From positions 1 through 43,745 of IMG/VR virus record IMGVR_UViG_3300042691_019090: a DNA stretch of 43,745 nt. One strand, given 5' to 3'. Below are positions 26,372 through 34,149 of this stretch, piece by piece. Made by a program: the position numbers and the translations under genes. Each line of letters starts with the position of its first letter. The stretch's first letter is position 1. This stretch comes from a virus. The notes under the pieces are model-generated. The model was not told the DNA's origin. It did not search any database and saw nothing but the letters and a program-made list of their open reading frames with translations.

Positions 26372-27334
26372 TTACTCCTCGTCCTCGTCATCCGCAACCC
26401 ACGAAGAGAGGACCTTCGAGAGCTTCTCATTCGCTTCAACGGGCGCTTCTGCAGCGGTGCGCTTGTTGGTGCGCTTCACTGCCGGGGGCGGCGGTTCTTC
26501 GCCCGCACCGTCTTCCTCATCGTCGAACGGGTTACCAGCCTTCGGCTTCGGGGTAGGGGCCGGCGTAGCCTTGGCCGTCACAGTCACCGTCTTGGAGGCG
26601 GCCTGCTCGGTCTTGGCTCCGTCCATCTCACCCACAGTGAGCGCGATGTACTTCTGGGTTTCGGGGTCGGCCTGTGCAGCTTCCACGAGGTCGGCTTCGA
26701 CTTCCGTCAGGTGGCGCACCGGCTGAAATTTCAGCTTCATGGTGTCGGCTTCGAGGTCGTACATCACACGGGTGACGACGGTATCCAGACCTTCACCGTT
26801 GGCCTTAAGGAAGTTCTTGTAGCTCTCGAACGGATGCACGTTGTCGACACCCTTACCGAACAGCGACATGGCGGCGAAGCTCATCTGATAGACTTCACCC
26901 GAGGGGTCACCCGCCACCAGAGCCGCCACGCGCCGCTTGAAGCGGCAGGCACGGCCACGGCCCTTGTTGCCAGAGCCATCGACGTTCATCGGGCACTTGG
27001 CGCAGGATGCAGCCTGCTTGTTCTTGGCCTTGGCTTCCGGCTTCACGCCGTCATTCGACCAGCAGTCAGGCAGCGTGGCCTTGGCTTCCGGGTCGTATTC
27101 GCCTTCGTAATACTCCCGCGACACTTCCGGCAGGAGGTCAACGATGATGACGTCCAGCGCGTGCGGGACGGCCTTGCCGACCTGTTCCCCACCCACGATG
27201 CGCTTGAAGGTGCCGTTGGTGTTGGTGGCGATGCGGCGCAGCGACATGCTGGTGCCCATCTTGTCCAGCAGCTTGGACTGCCGGCGAACCGTCGGGACGC
27301 CTGCGGCTTCAGAGAAAATGGTGATGTTGCTCAT
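26372..27334 (-). CDS. Putative ssDNA-binding protein with Cys4 motif
   Basis: 320 residues. Four cysteines, C91, C111, C114 and C130 (PDCWSND, SCAKCPMN, RACRFKRR), suggest a zinc or Fe-S site inside a globular N-terminal two thirds. A Thr/Ala/Pro/Lys linker (about 240-300) leads to an acidic tail ending SSWVADDEDEE, the hallmark of phage single-strand-binding proteins that recruit partners. The position between primase and helicase genes agrees. No OB-fold signature is readable by eye, so this stays a candidate. Confidence 0.65.
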   Translation of the reverse strand: MSNITIFSEAAGVPTVRRQSKLLDKMGTSMSLRRIATNTNGTFKRIVGGEQVGKAVPHALDVIIVDLLPEVSREYYEGEYDPEAKATLPDCWSNDGVKPEAKAKNKQAASCAKCPMNVDGSGNKGRGRACRFKRRVAALVAGDPSGEVYQMSFAAMSLFGKGVDNVHPFESYKNFLKANGEGLDTVVTRVMYDLEADTMKLKFQPVRHLTEVEADLVEAAQADPETQKYIALTVGEMDGAKTEQAASKTVTVTAKATPAPTPKPKAGNPFDDEEDGAGEEPPPPAVKRTNKRTAAEAPVEANEKLSKVLSSWVADDEDEE

Positions 27335-27336
27335 GA

Positions 27337-27555
27337 TTACTTACCCTCTTCGAGGTAGCGGTTGAAGCGCTTCGCCAGCTTGACCACTGTGATCGCCAGT
27401 TCATTCGGTTGCATATGCGCGGTGGTGCCCGGAGCCAGCCGAAGCGTGTCCACTGCGCGCCACACGGCGTCAGCCCGCCGGTCGCGTTCAGACACAACAA
27501 ACGACGGGGCCGGCACCGGCTCGTAAGTTGCGCTGTTTCCCACATCCACGTCCAT
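27337..27555 (-). CDS. Small acidic-helical protein, unknown
   Basis: 72 residues from ATG 27555, with GGGAG upstream. An N-terminal disordered part (VGNSATYEPVPAPSF) precedes helices RRADAVWRAVDTLRLAPGTT and PNELAITVVKLAKRFNRYLE. It ends two bases before the ssDNA-binding candidate begins and starts one base after the preceding stop, so it is part of one early operon. No family was recognised. Confidence 0.7.
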   Translation of the reverse strand: MDVDVGNSATYEPVPAPSFVVSERDRRADAVWRAVDTLRLAPGTTAHMQPNELAITVVKLAKRFNRYLEEGK

Positions 27556-27556
27556 A

Positions 27557-27958
27557 TCAATCTCCCTTCTTGGTCGGTTTGCGAACTTGCACGATGTACT
27601 TGTTATCGACCTGAAGCCCCATGGGCATCAAGTCGGGGTTTTCATCCAGAAACTGCTTCATGTTGTTGTTACTGATACGACGCTCAAGCAGTTGGAAAGC
27701 ATCGTTCTCCTTGACGAAGTTGTACATGGACTCCCAGTCATTGGTCCAATACCGCGTCTGGATACGCCGCGATACGGTCCCATATTTCGTCTTGATACTG
27801 TCGAGGTTCTGGTCGTTACAGAACGACAACAGTTCGTCGTGGATGACCTGCTGCTGGGATTTCAGCTCGTTGATTTCCGCCTCGTAGGCTTGGGTCTTGG
27901 CCTCGACGGCTTCCCTGATGGCGCGGTATGCCCGCACCAGATTGTCGATGGTGCTCAT
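27557..27958 (-). CDS. Coiled-coil protein, possibly Gam-like
   Basis: 133 residues. A long N-terminal coiled coil (YRAIREAVEAKTQAYEAEIN, ELKSQQQVIHDELLSF) is followed by DSIKTKYGTVSRRIQTRYWT and NDWESMYNFVKENDAFQLLE, ending in a strand-rich VDNKYIVQVRKPT. The coiled coil plus compact domain recalls Mu Gam-type DNA-end proteins, but the similarity is only structural by eye. It lies between the SNF2 helicase and the ssDNA-binding candidate, so DNA repair or replication is plausible. GGAAAGGAGC is its ribosome site. Confidence 0.65.
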   Translation of the reverse strand: MSTIDNLVRAYRAIREAVEAKTQAYEAEINELKSQQQVIHDELLSFCNDQNLDSIKTKYGTVSRRIQTRYWTNDWESMYNFVKENDAFQLLERRISNNNMKQFLDENPDLMPMGLQVDNKYIVQVRKPTKKGD

Positions 27959-27996
27959 GCTTGCTCCTTTCCTCCGTCACCCAGCTAACCCCTACG

Positions 27997-29541
27997 CTAA
28001 ACAGTGTCAAGCTCTTCTTTATAGAGGTCGACGATTTTTTGGTGGTTCTCGATGTTGCTCTGGAGCATGGCGTAGAGCTTATGCTCGACCTCGCTGCCTG
28101 CGATATGCACGATGGTCATGTTGTTCTTCTGCCCCGGACGGTCGATGCGCGCGTTGGCTTGGAGGTAAGTCTCCACGGAGGTCACAGGCGCATACCAGAT
28201 GATTGTATCTGCGGCCGTAAGAGTAAGACCATGGCTCGCGGCCTGCGGCTGGATAATCAACACTTTGGGGTCCGGGTTGGTCTGGAACCGCTGGACGATA
28301 TCGCTACGCCGGTTCACCGGGACACTACCATTAATTACGTCACAGGTGATGCCTTCCGCTTCGAGCTTACTCTTGATGAGGTCGATGGTGTGGGTGAACG
28401 GCACGAACACCAGCACCTTGTTCTGGGTTTCCTCGATGACCCCGAGCACCTCATTCACGCGGTTGGTGACGTCGAACTCCAGTACTTGGCCATCGTCGGT
28501 GTAGACCGCTCCCCCGCTGATTTGTAGCAGTTTGCCCACTTTGGCCGCCGCGTTGACCGCGCTCACCTGTTCACCCGCTGCCTCGATAACGAGCTGCTTC
28601 TTGAGATGCAGGTAATACTTGCGCTGCTGGGGGGTGAGCGGTACTTCGCGCTGGACGTGGACCACCGGGGGCAGGTCCAGACATTCCTTCTTCTCGAACC
28701 TGATGGCCGGCTGGAGCATCGCGTGCACCACGTCCTGCGCGTGGGGTTTGGGTACCCACTTGAACTTGGTCACCGACATCATGACCATATCACGGAACGC
28801 GCCGTAGAAACGAGGGCAGTTCGGTGCGCCAATCATCTTGGCAAGACCATAAGCATCCAGCGGGGACTGCGCCGCTGGCGTACCCGTCATCATCCACAGG
28901 CGGGGGTTTGTGTGTTTCAGGATAGATGCGAGCACCTTCCAACGGTTGGTCTGCGCGTTCTTGTAGGCGTTGGCTTCGTCAACCACGATCAGGTCGAACC
29001 CGCCTGCGATAATCTCATCCTGCACCGTGGCCACACCATCAAAGTTGATGATGACGAACTCCGCGCCGGCAGCGATGACCTTGGCGCGCTGACTCGCTGT
29101 CCCATGGGCGATACCACATGAGCGGTGCATGGCGAACTTGAACACGTCCTGTTGCCACGAAGCCCGCATGATGGAGAGGGGGCAGATGACCAGCACGCGC
29201 TTCACGAACTTCTTCTTCATCAGATAGTCCGCAGCCCAGATGACGCTTGCGGTCTTACCTGTACCCTGCTCGTTGAAGCAGAAAGCGCGCTTGTTAGCAG
29301 CGAGGAAGCTGGCTGTTTCCTTCTGATGGTCGAAGGGGGTGAACCGGCCCGTCCACTTGTATTTGGACAGGATAGGGGAAGGGGCGTCGTGGAACCCGAG
29401 GGCCGTCAGCTGCTCAACCTCCTTCTGGCCCCACTTCACCAGCACGCCATATTCGGTCTCGACACTCTTGGTTACACGGCTGGTAATGGCCGACGGGTCA
29501 GGGGCGCTGACGAGCAGCGCCTTGTCCTCGATAATCTGCAC
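27997..29541 (-). CDS. SNF2/SF2-type helicase
   Basis: 514 residues from GTG 29541. SF2 motifs: Q-like FTPFDHQKETASFL, Walker A EQGTGKT (91-97), motif Ia VICPLSIMRASW, Walker B DEAN (188-191, a DEAH variant), motif III MMTGTPAAQSPLD, and in the C-terminal RecA lobe VLIIQPQAASHGLTL and QANARIDRPGQ (motif VI, arginine finger). This is the Swi2/Snf2-like helicase common in phage replication modules. It may remodel replication or recombination intermediates. Confidence 0.9.
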   Translation of the reverse strand: MQIIEDKALLVSAPDPSAITSRVTKSVETEYGVLVKWGQKEVEQLTALGFHDAPSPILSKYKWTGRFTPFDHQKETASFLAANKRAFCFNEQGTGKTASVIWAADYLMKKKFVKRVLVICPLSIMRASWQQDVFKFAMHRSCGIAHGTASQRAKVIAAGAEFVIINFDGVATVQDEIIAGGFDLIVVDEANAYKNAQTNRWKVLASILKHTNPRLWMMTGTPAAQSPLDAYGLAKMIGAPNCPRFYGAFRDMVMMSVTKFKWVPKPHAQDVVHAMLQPAIRFEKKECLDLPPVVHVQREVPLTPQQRKYYLHLKKQLVIEAAGEQVSAVNAAAKVGKLLQISGGAVYTDDGQVLEFDVTNRVNEVLGVIEETQNKVLVFVPFTHTIDLIKSKLEAEGITCDVINGSVPVNRRSDIVQRFQTNPDPKVLIIQPQAASHGLTLTAADTIIWYAPVTSVETYLQANARIDRPGQKNNMTIVHIAGSEVEHKLYAMLQSNIENHQKIVDLYKEELDTV

Positions 29542-29555
29542 AGGCTTATCCCCAA

Positions 29556-29837
29556 TTAGCGCTTGCGGCGCTCGCGCTTGCTCGTTTCACTCACCAGATT
29601 ACCGCTACTATCACGTTTGAACGAACGGTTTTTGCTCTTCGGCTCCACCCGCAGACCGTCGCTGTTGGAGCCACCTTTGTCGAAAGCCTTCACGTGAGCG
29701 ACGTCCATACCGTCGCCCTTCCTCACTTTGCCGGCTTTCATCAGCTTGGCACGAGCGGCGTTGCGCTGGGCACGCTTTTTCTTCTGCTCCGGCGTGCCCT
29801 GATATTTGGCGTATTCCGACCGGTAATCCCTAGCCAT
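29556..29837 (-). CDS. HNH-like protein
   Basis: 93 residues. A basic helical N-terminus (EQKKKRAQRNAARAKLMKAG) leads to an HNH-like core: DGMDVAHVKAFDKGGSNSDG then LRVEPKSKNRSFKR. The DVxH, GGSN and NRSF positions match phage HNH nucleases. The usual first two His of a longer beta-beta-alpha Me motif are reduced to one clear His, so activity is uncertain. It overlaps the preceding gene by eight bases. Confidence 0.7.
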   Translation of the reverse strand: MARDYRSEYAKYQGTPEQKKKRAQRNAARAKLMKAGKVRKGDGMDVAHVKAFDKGGSNSDGLRVEPKSKNRSFKRDSSGNLVSETSKRERRKR

Positions 29838-30111
29838 CAGCCTGTTCCTCTACATACAAACTATATAGCGTAACGACTGCCCCCGTGGCCAGCGATTTGG
29901 CCTCTATCAACGCCCCGCGCTGCCCGGTCATGTAGTCGGCACCGAACCACCTTAGACCGTAATAGATATACCCATGCTTGTCGGCACGGCGTTGGTGGTA
30001 TTCGTTCAACTCCCCTTCTTTGAGGCGCACCAGCTTCAGCGGCGCGGCTTCCAGTTCGGGCACGTCTGCACCGGGCACCAAGGACACAACCCCGACGGCT
30101 TCGCGCTCCAT
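29830..30111 (-). CDS. Small beta-rich protein, unknown
   Basis: 93 residues. ATG 30111 lies 76 bases inside the end of the exonuclease gene, but GGAGG eight bases upstream supports it. Sequence: GVVSLVPGADVPELEAAPLK, LVRLKEGELNEYHQRRADKH and YIYYGLRWFGADYMTGQRGA, followed by VVTLYSLYVEEQADG. No family was recognised. The long out-of-frame overlap is unusual for this window. Confidence 0.6.
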   Translation of the reverse strand: MEREAVGVVSLVPGADVPELEAAPLKLVRLKEGELNEYHQRRADKHGYIYYGLRWFGADYMTGQRGALIEAKSLATGAVVTLYSLYVEEQADG

Positions 30112-30707
30112 GTATCTGCCTCCATAGCTGCATCGAGCATGTCGAGCTGCTCTTCGAAAACCGTCATATACTCCGTGAGCTTACCCCGTTCGTGGGTCTT
30201 GTTGGGGAACTCGTTACTGACCACGAAGGCCAAGCCAGACTTGATGGTCTGCACCTCCGGGAAATGGACAAACACCGCCCCGGCCATAAGGTCGAGCTGC
30301 TTCATGTCCGCATACTTGGCGCTCTTACCGGTCTTATAGTCCAGCAGCCATGCGCGCGGTCCATCGACAATCAGAAGGTCCGCGATACCCCGATACCAGA
30401 CACCCTTATCGAAGAACCCACAGGGTTCGTATGCCTCCGGGGTCACGCGCACACCCAGCTTGAGTTCTGTGTATTTATCGCCCGGCCGCTGGGCCAGTGG
30501 CTCCAGAATGGGGCGCATGAACTTGAACTTGTCCGGGATGGGGGTGCCGTCCTTAATGAAATACTCAGCCGCAGCGTGCACGGCGGTACCGTAGTCAGCG
30601 GCTTCACCCGGCTCGTCCTTCACGTCCTTGGCCACCTTGAGGTGGTAGTATTTCTTCGGACACTGGTCGAAGGTCTTGATGGACGAGTAGCTCCACGCAG
30701 TGGTCAT
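30036..30707 (-). CDS. RecB/Cas4-like PD-(D/E)XK exonuclease with Fe-S cysteines
   Basis: 223 residues. Motifs: WSYSSIKTFDQCPKKYY with C16; GTAVHAAAE (H44); GIADLLIVDG (D110); and DYKTGKS (D123, K125). The C-terminal CPWCPVQTCPNW gives C208, C211 and C216, which with C16 form the 4Fe-4S arrangement of Cas4/AddB-type nucleases. The phage enzyme probably resects DNA ends for recombination or replication. No CRISPR genes lie nearby, so Cas4 is only a family name here. Confidence 0.87.
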   Translation of the reverse strand: MTTAWSYSSIKTFDQCPKKYYHLKVAKDVKDEPGEAADYGTAVHAAAEYFIKDGTPIPDKFKFMRPILEPLAQRPGDKYTELKLGVRVTPEAYEPCGFFDKGVWYRGIADLLIVDGPRAWLLDYKTGKSAKYADMKQLDLMAGAVFVHFPEVQTIKSGLAFVVSNEFPNKTHERGKLTEYMTVFEEQLDMLDAAMEADTWSAKPSGLCPWCPVQTCPNWKPRR

Positions 30708-30922
30708 TTTTGCCCCTTAATCTCTCGCGCCAGCCGCCGTATGTTGGCTATATCGTTACGGATAAGCCTAAAGTTAGCGTCTTCCGCAGGTTTGCCTCGG
30801 CTGAGGATGACGGCCAGTCGGCCGTCCACACGTAGCTTGTTATGCTTCTTACCTACCTCGATATCCCATGGGAGACCTGTTTCGTCGAGAGCCTCAAGTA
30901 GCTTTGGGTGGAGGCGCTTCAT
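30704..30922 (-). CDS. Small HicA-like protein
   Basis: 72 residues. LLEALDETGLPWDIEVGKKH followed by KLRVDGRLAVILSRGK and NDIANIRRLAREIKGQK. The helix-strand-strand-helix order and the KKH...LRVDGRLAVIL hairpin resemble the small double-stranded-RNA-binding-like fold of HicA family proteins. The HicA toxin His is represented by KKH near residue 26, but no HicB partner follows, so a toxin role is not supported. It overlaps both neighbours (ATGA). Confidence 0.6.
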   Translation of the reverse strand: MKRLHPKLLEALDETGLPWDIEVGKKHNKLRVDGRLAVILSRGKPAEDANFRLIRNDIANIRRLAREIKGQK

Positions 30923-31197
30923 CGAACCACCCCTTGCAGCCGGTCCGCCACGAGCTTGGCGTAACCGGCGATATCGACCCAGCTATCAGCGTAATCAGGG
31001 TCGCCGTTCACGATGCGCCCAATCTTGTGAAAGATCATGTCGAGCGCCTCCTGCTGGTCTGCTGCCAAAACCTTCTTGCGCTGTTCGAGGAAGCCCGAAG
31101 TCAAGACCTTGTACGCCTGCGTGACGTCCGCGTGCCCCATGAAAGAACCGTAACGGCCCCCACGCTCGTTCAAAACGGCATCGATAGCGTCGCTCAT
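30919..31197 (-). CDS. DUF6378-like protein
   Basis: 92 residues from ATG 31197; the frame is open upstream, but the start in an ATGA overlap with the HTH gene is natural. ERGGRYGSFMGHADVTQAYK, then DQQEALDMIFHKIGRIVNGD and DYADSWVDIAGYAKLVADRL. These conserved blocks match a phage family I recall as DUF6378, often beside nucleotide-metabolism genes. The function is unknown; the His/Asp-rich helices (GHAD, DMIFHKI) recall helical metal-dependent hydrolases. The family name is from memory. Confidence 0.8.
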   Translation of the reverse strand: MSDAIDAVLNERGGRYGSFMGHADVTQAYKVLTSGFLEQRKKVLAADQQEALDMIFHKIGRIVNGDPDYADSWVDIAGYAKLVADRLQGVVR

Positions 31198-31376
31198 TTC
31201 CACATCCCTTTCTTGTGGTTGTATATCTGCCTTTGAACGGAAGCCACCGAGCACTCGAAGTGCTCGGCGATGCTCCGGTAGGGTATACCATCTTCGTACA
31301 TTTGCCACAGGAGTGCACGGCGTTCCTGCGTCCACCAGCCCAAGGGCTTAGGTTCGTTCTTGATAACCCTAGGCAT
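31194..31376 (-). CDS. Small HTH protein (sigma-r4/GcrA-like)
   Basis: 60 residues: WWTQERRALLWQMYEDGIPY, then RSIAEHFECSVASVQRQIYN, a typical helix-turn-helix of GcrA or sigma region 4 type at about residues 28-52. A GTAAC palindrome lies three bases upstream of the ATG, with no Shine-Dalgarno visible between, unlike other site-headed genes. It may be a regulator of the distal early genes, or bind its own promoter-proximal palindrome. It begins the chain of overlapping genes down to the exonuclease. Confidence 0.75.
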   Translation of the reverse strand: MPRVIKNEPKPLGWWTQERRALLWQMYEDGIPYRSIAEHFECSVASVQRQIYNHKKGMWK

Positions 31377-31379
31377 AGC

Positions 31380-31391
31380 GTAACCAGTTAC
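31380..31391. promoter_or_regulatory. GTAAC-N2-GTTAC palindrome (CA spacer)
   Basis: Lies between the 165-residue gene and the small HTH gene. The stop codon TAA of the former (31388-31390) is inside the site, and the HTH start follows after three bases. Confidence 0.75.
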
Positions 31392-31885
31392 CGTGCTTTC
31401 CCGAGCAGCGTTGTCCAAATACTATCGCGGGGTTCAGGTGCGGTCTCGGTGGTATTTCCGAGCTCGAAATAACCGCCCGGTGGCACATTCATCGCCGTAT
31501 GGGCGTACCCCTGCGCCACCCCTTGCGATAGGCCCTGCAGATGCTGCTTGGCCATCGCCTGCTTCAGCCTCTCGTACTTCTCGCGTTCTTCGTCGCGGCG
31601 ACGCTGCTCGGCTGCGCGGCGCTCAGGGCCGTTCATCAGTTCGTCGAGCGCCCACTCGTGGGCTGCGTCCATACGGATACGCCCGATGGTCCGGTCGATG
31701 AGCCGTTGCTCTTCCTCCGTACCATTGTCCCGGATGACGTCGATCACCCGCTGCCAACGGTTATTACTATCCCATAACGGCAGTTGTGGGGTATCCTCTA
31801 TCCCCGTGTGGGGTAGAAACTCTTCCGGGTGGGTCTTTGCCCGCTCAACGAGCAGGGTCACGAGTGGGTGAATCTCATCCGCCAT
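31388..31885 (-). CDS. Helical protein, unknown
   Basis: 165 residues. N-terminal helical part (IHPLVTLLVERAKTHPEEFL, NRWQRVIDVIRDNGTEEEQR, LIDRTIGRIRMDAAHEWALD), then a very charged helix (RRAAEQRRRDEEREKYERLK) and a Gly/Pro-rich tail. It overlaps the DNA polymerase gene by 11 bases, so it is translated after it. The function is unknown. The charged helix could form a coiled coil. Confidence 0.65.
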   Translation of the reverse strand: MADEIHPLVTLLVERAKTHPEEFLPHTGIEDTPQLPLWDSNNRWQRVIDVIRDNGTEEEQRLIDRTIGRIRMDAAHEWALDELMNGPERRAAEQRRRDEEREKYERLKQAMAKQHLQGLSQGVAQGYAHTAMNVPPGGYFELGNTTETAPEPRDSIWTTLLGKAR

Positions 31886-33689
31886 AGCTTGCTCCTACTT
31901 TGCTCTCACAGTTCAACGGAAGTTTGACCGCCCACTTGGGGCGCGTCCTCATACAGGCTTCAACGAAGCTCCGGGCTTCGTCAACTTCGCTTTCCGGCAC
32001 CACAGGCACAACACTATCATGTACGGTCATTGCTACCTTATACCGGCGCGCGATCATCAGCATCTGGTTGGCGACAATGATGCGGGCGAGGGCTTGGCAC
32101 AGGTTTTCCACGGCCTTACCCCCATATATACGAGTCGGGATGGTGGCGCTACCTTTCTTTGTATCGTAGACCATCTCCTGCTTGCCCTTGTCGTTCAGGA
32201 CAAACCGCAGGTTTGGATAGCGGATACGGAAACCGTTCGGCAGCACAAGGCCCCCATCGACAACGATCTGGTTGTCCGCACCCACGGTGGTAGCGTAACC
32301 AGTTACGAGAGCTTCCAGAGCATCCCCCAACTGACGCCACAGGCGCGGGATATACGGATAGGTATCACGGTAGACCTCGATGATACGTTTACATTCCATC
32401 AGTGGCAGCTCGACGCCGAAGGTCTTGAGCTGGGCTTGGAACTTGGCCGCGCCCATACCGTAGCCGGCACCAAGGATGGTCGTCTTACCCACGAAGCGCT
32501 GTGCGTCGGTTACCTCCTCGACAGGGACTCCGTATATCGACGAAGCCATAATCTTGTAGACGTCTTCGCCTGCGTCGAACGCAGCGACCAAGTCCCACTG
32601 ACCGGCCAGCCACGCGAGGGTACGTGCCTCGATTTGAGAACTATCACAATCGATGACGACAAAGCCACGGGGGGCCTTGAGCGCCTTCTTCAGTTTGGAT
32701 TTGCGGGGGAGGTTCTGGAGGTTGACCTTATCATCTCCTCCGAAGCGGCCCGTGTGGGCGGCATAATAGCGCAATGGGACCGGCAGGGGTCCGCGCTGGG
32801 CGATACCGATGAACCGTTCGGTTCGCGACTCTTCCAATGTGGATTTCACGCCAAGACGCGCAGCCACGATGGCCTGCACGATGGTGTTCTCATGCTCCAA
32901 CAGCGCCTTGAACGCTTCGTCGTTCTTGGCGAAAGCATATGTCTCCTTACCCGTAGTCGGGCTGATTTTCATGGGGGGTTCGACACCCAAGTGGCGCAGC
33001 GTCTCCGCCAACCTCGGGTTGGACATGAGGTTGTCCTTGTCGATGAGCGCCTTACTCAACAGGTCGCGCTTCTGCTGCTGCACATCCGCGAGATGCGTAG
33101 TCAGTATTCCCGTATCCAGTTCCAGAACTGGCTCGCTGAACATGCGGATGGTCAAGTCGATGAGACTAAGCTCTTCCTTGGGGAAGCCGTCCAGCTGCCG
33201 CATCGCAAGCGCGTGGGTAAGGTCCACATCGTTGATGCAGTACCGCCCGTAGGCGTCCAGTTCGTGATTTGTGAAATCCAACCTGCGCTTACCCAGCGCG
33301 TTGACCACCTCGGTACCCTTCACACCCAGACCGTGACGAGCGGCCAGCTTGGCAAGACTGTTGCCTGCATCGGGGCCGTCGATAGCCCTTGCCATGGACA
33401 GTGTATCCACAATGCGTTTCGGACGGATACCAAAGTGCCAGTTCAGGATGGCCATATCGAACATGGCGTTATGGGCTATGGCTATGCTGCTATCCCACTG
33501 GAACCGCGCCAGCCACCGCTTCACCTGTGCTTTGGGTCCAGAGAACCACTCGGTCGGCCCATTATCGACCTTTACCGCTACACCGATAACCTCAAAGCGC
33601 GGGTCACGGACATACTCCTCCGTTGTCATCTTCGACAAGGAGTAGTCGCGGTCATAGAAGGTCTCGAAGTCGACAGTGAGGAGGGTCAC
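31875..33689 (-). CDS. Family A DNA polymerase with 3'-5' exonuclease
   Basis: 604 residues. DnaQ-like exonuclease: DFET (D7, E9), HNAMFD (H73, D78) and YCIND (Y150, D154). Polymerase: motif A IDCDSSQIEAR with D349 as catalytic Asp and Ser in place of the usual Tyr; O-helix RFVGKTTILGAGYG (R398, K402, Y410 with E. coli PolI spacing); motif C VHDSV (H557, D558, S559) where Glu is normally third. This is a compact phage replicative PolA. A GTAAC palindrome lies inside the gene at Val462-Tyr465. The gene follows a small DEL-box protein by an ATGA overlap. Confidence 0.92.
   Translation of the reverse strand: MTLLTVDFETFYDRDYSLSKMTTEEYVRDPRFEVIGVAVKVDNGPTEWFSGPKAQVKRWLARFQWDSSIAIAHNAMFDMAILNWHFGIRPKRIVDTLSMARAIDGPDAGNSLAKLAARHGLGVKGTEVVNALGKRRLDFTNHELDAYGRYCINDVDLTHALAMRQLDGFPKEELSLIDLTIRMFSEPVLELDTGILTTHLADVQQQKRDLLSKALIDKDNLMSNPRLAETLRHLGVEPPMKISPTTGKETYAFAKNDEAFKALLEHENTIVQAIVAARLGVKSTLEESRTERFIGIAQRGPLPVPLRYYAAHTGRFGGDDKVNLQNLPRKSKLKKALKAPRGFVVIDCDSSQIEARTLAWLAGQWDLVAAFDAGEDVYKIMASSIYGVPVEEVTDAQRFVGKTTILGAGYGMGAAKFQAQLKTFGVELPLMECKRIIEVYRDTYPYIPRLWRQLGDALEALVTGYATTVGADNQIVVDGGLVLPNGFRIRYPNLRFVLNDKGKQEMVYDTKKGSATIPTRIYGGKAVENLCQALARIIVANQMLMIARRYKVAMTVHDSVVPVVPESEVDEARSFVEACMRTRPKWAVKLPLNCESKVGASYGG
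32295..32306. repeat. GTAAC-N2-GTTAC palindrome inside polA-like gene
   Basis: CA spacer, with flanking C and G as in the intergenic copies. Read as Val-Thr-Gly-Tyr between polymerase motifs B and C. It does not head any gene. Confidence 0.65.
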
Positions 33690-33901
33690 TTGATTAGAAC
33701 CTTTCGGTGCGGTGCACCCGCACGACGGATGACGTCTTCATCAGCGTTAAGCACCATGCTGTAAGCACCCAACTCGTCCGGCGCTTGGACCACGACGATA
33801 CCCGCGTGGAACGCATCAGCCGCGTCATAGGGTAACACCTTGCGAATAACTAACTCGTCTCTGGCGGTGTCGCGCTCAAGGAAGACGCTAAACAGAAGCA
33901 T
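33686..33901 (-). CDS. Small DEL-box protein
   Basis: 71 residues. MLLFSVFLERDTARDELVIR, then FHAGIVVVQAPDELGAYSMV and a basic C-terminus. The VxAxDELGAY box near residues 40-47 is shared with four other small proteins of the right arm (35162, 38275, 38522 and 38773). The stop overlaps the polymerase start. The function is unknown. It may be a modular early protein; the shared box suggests a common fold of one strand hairpin plus a helix. Confidence 0.65.
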   Translation of the reverse strand: MLLFSVFLERDTARDELVIRKVLPYDAADAFHAGIVVVQAPDELGAYSMVLNADEDVIRRAGAPHRKVLIK

Positions 33902-34139
33902 TGAACCGTTCCGCTTCCCAGTCGCAGCCAGCGGTATCCCAACCGTTGCGGACCCGGTAACCGTTCGACAGCATCGTCTTGACTATGTCCACGGGGCAAA
34001 GGCACTCCCCTCGCCAGTCATCGGCAGGTTCCAGGCTATCAGGGTGTAGTGCGATACGGCCCTCACCCACGATGTCGGCAAGCTCACCCTGCGTCTCGAT
34101 GCGACGTCCTTCGTCTCTCATGTAGAGTACCACGCACAT
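33888..34139 (-). CDS. Small protein, unknown
   Basis: 83 residues from ATG 34139 with AAGGAG upstream; a longer start would pass into an unrelated frame. MCVVLYMRDEGRRIETQGEL, then PDSLEPADDWRGECLCPVDI and NGYRVRNGWDTAGCDWEAER. Two cysteines (CLC, and DTAGCDW) with no recognisable motif. It overlaps the next gene by 14 bases. Confidence 0.65.
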   Translation of the reverse strand: MCVVLYMRDEGRRIETQGELADIVGEGRIALHPDSLEPADDWRGECLCPVDIVKTMLSNGYRVRNGWDTAGCDWEAERFNASV

Positions 34140-34149
34140 AGACCGCTCC

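Noticed and set aside
28000-28012. TTGACA on the minus strand at 28006 upstream of the coiled-coil gene.
   Set aside because: At the right spacing only TAGCTG is found, a poor -10, so it was not called a promoter.
30036-30707. The Cas4-like nuclease as evidence of a CRISPR adaptation system.
   Set aside because: Stand-alone phage Cas4/RecB-like exonucleases are common in replication modules, and no cas1, cas2 or repeat array is present.
26139-31376. The two small HTH genes as a lysogeny switch.
   Set aside because: No integrase, excisionase, attachment site or divergent repressor/Cro promoter arrangement is present in the window.
32019-33764. A long plus-strand open frame opposite the DNA polymerase.
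   Set aside because: Antisense to all polymerase and exonuclease motifs; no ribosome site and no family.
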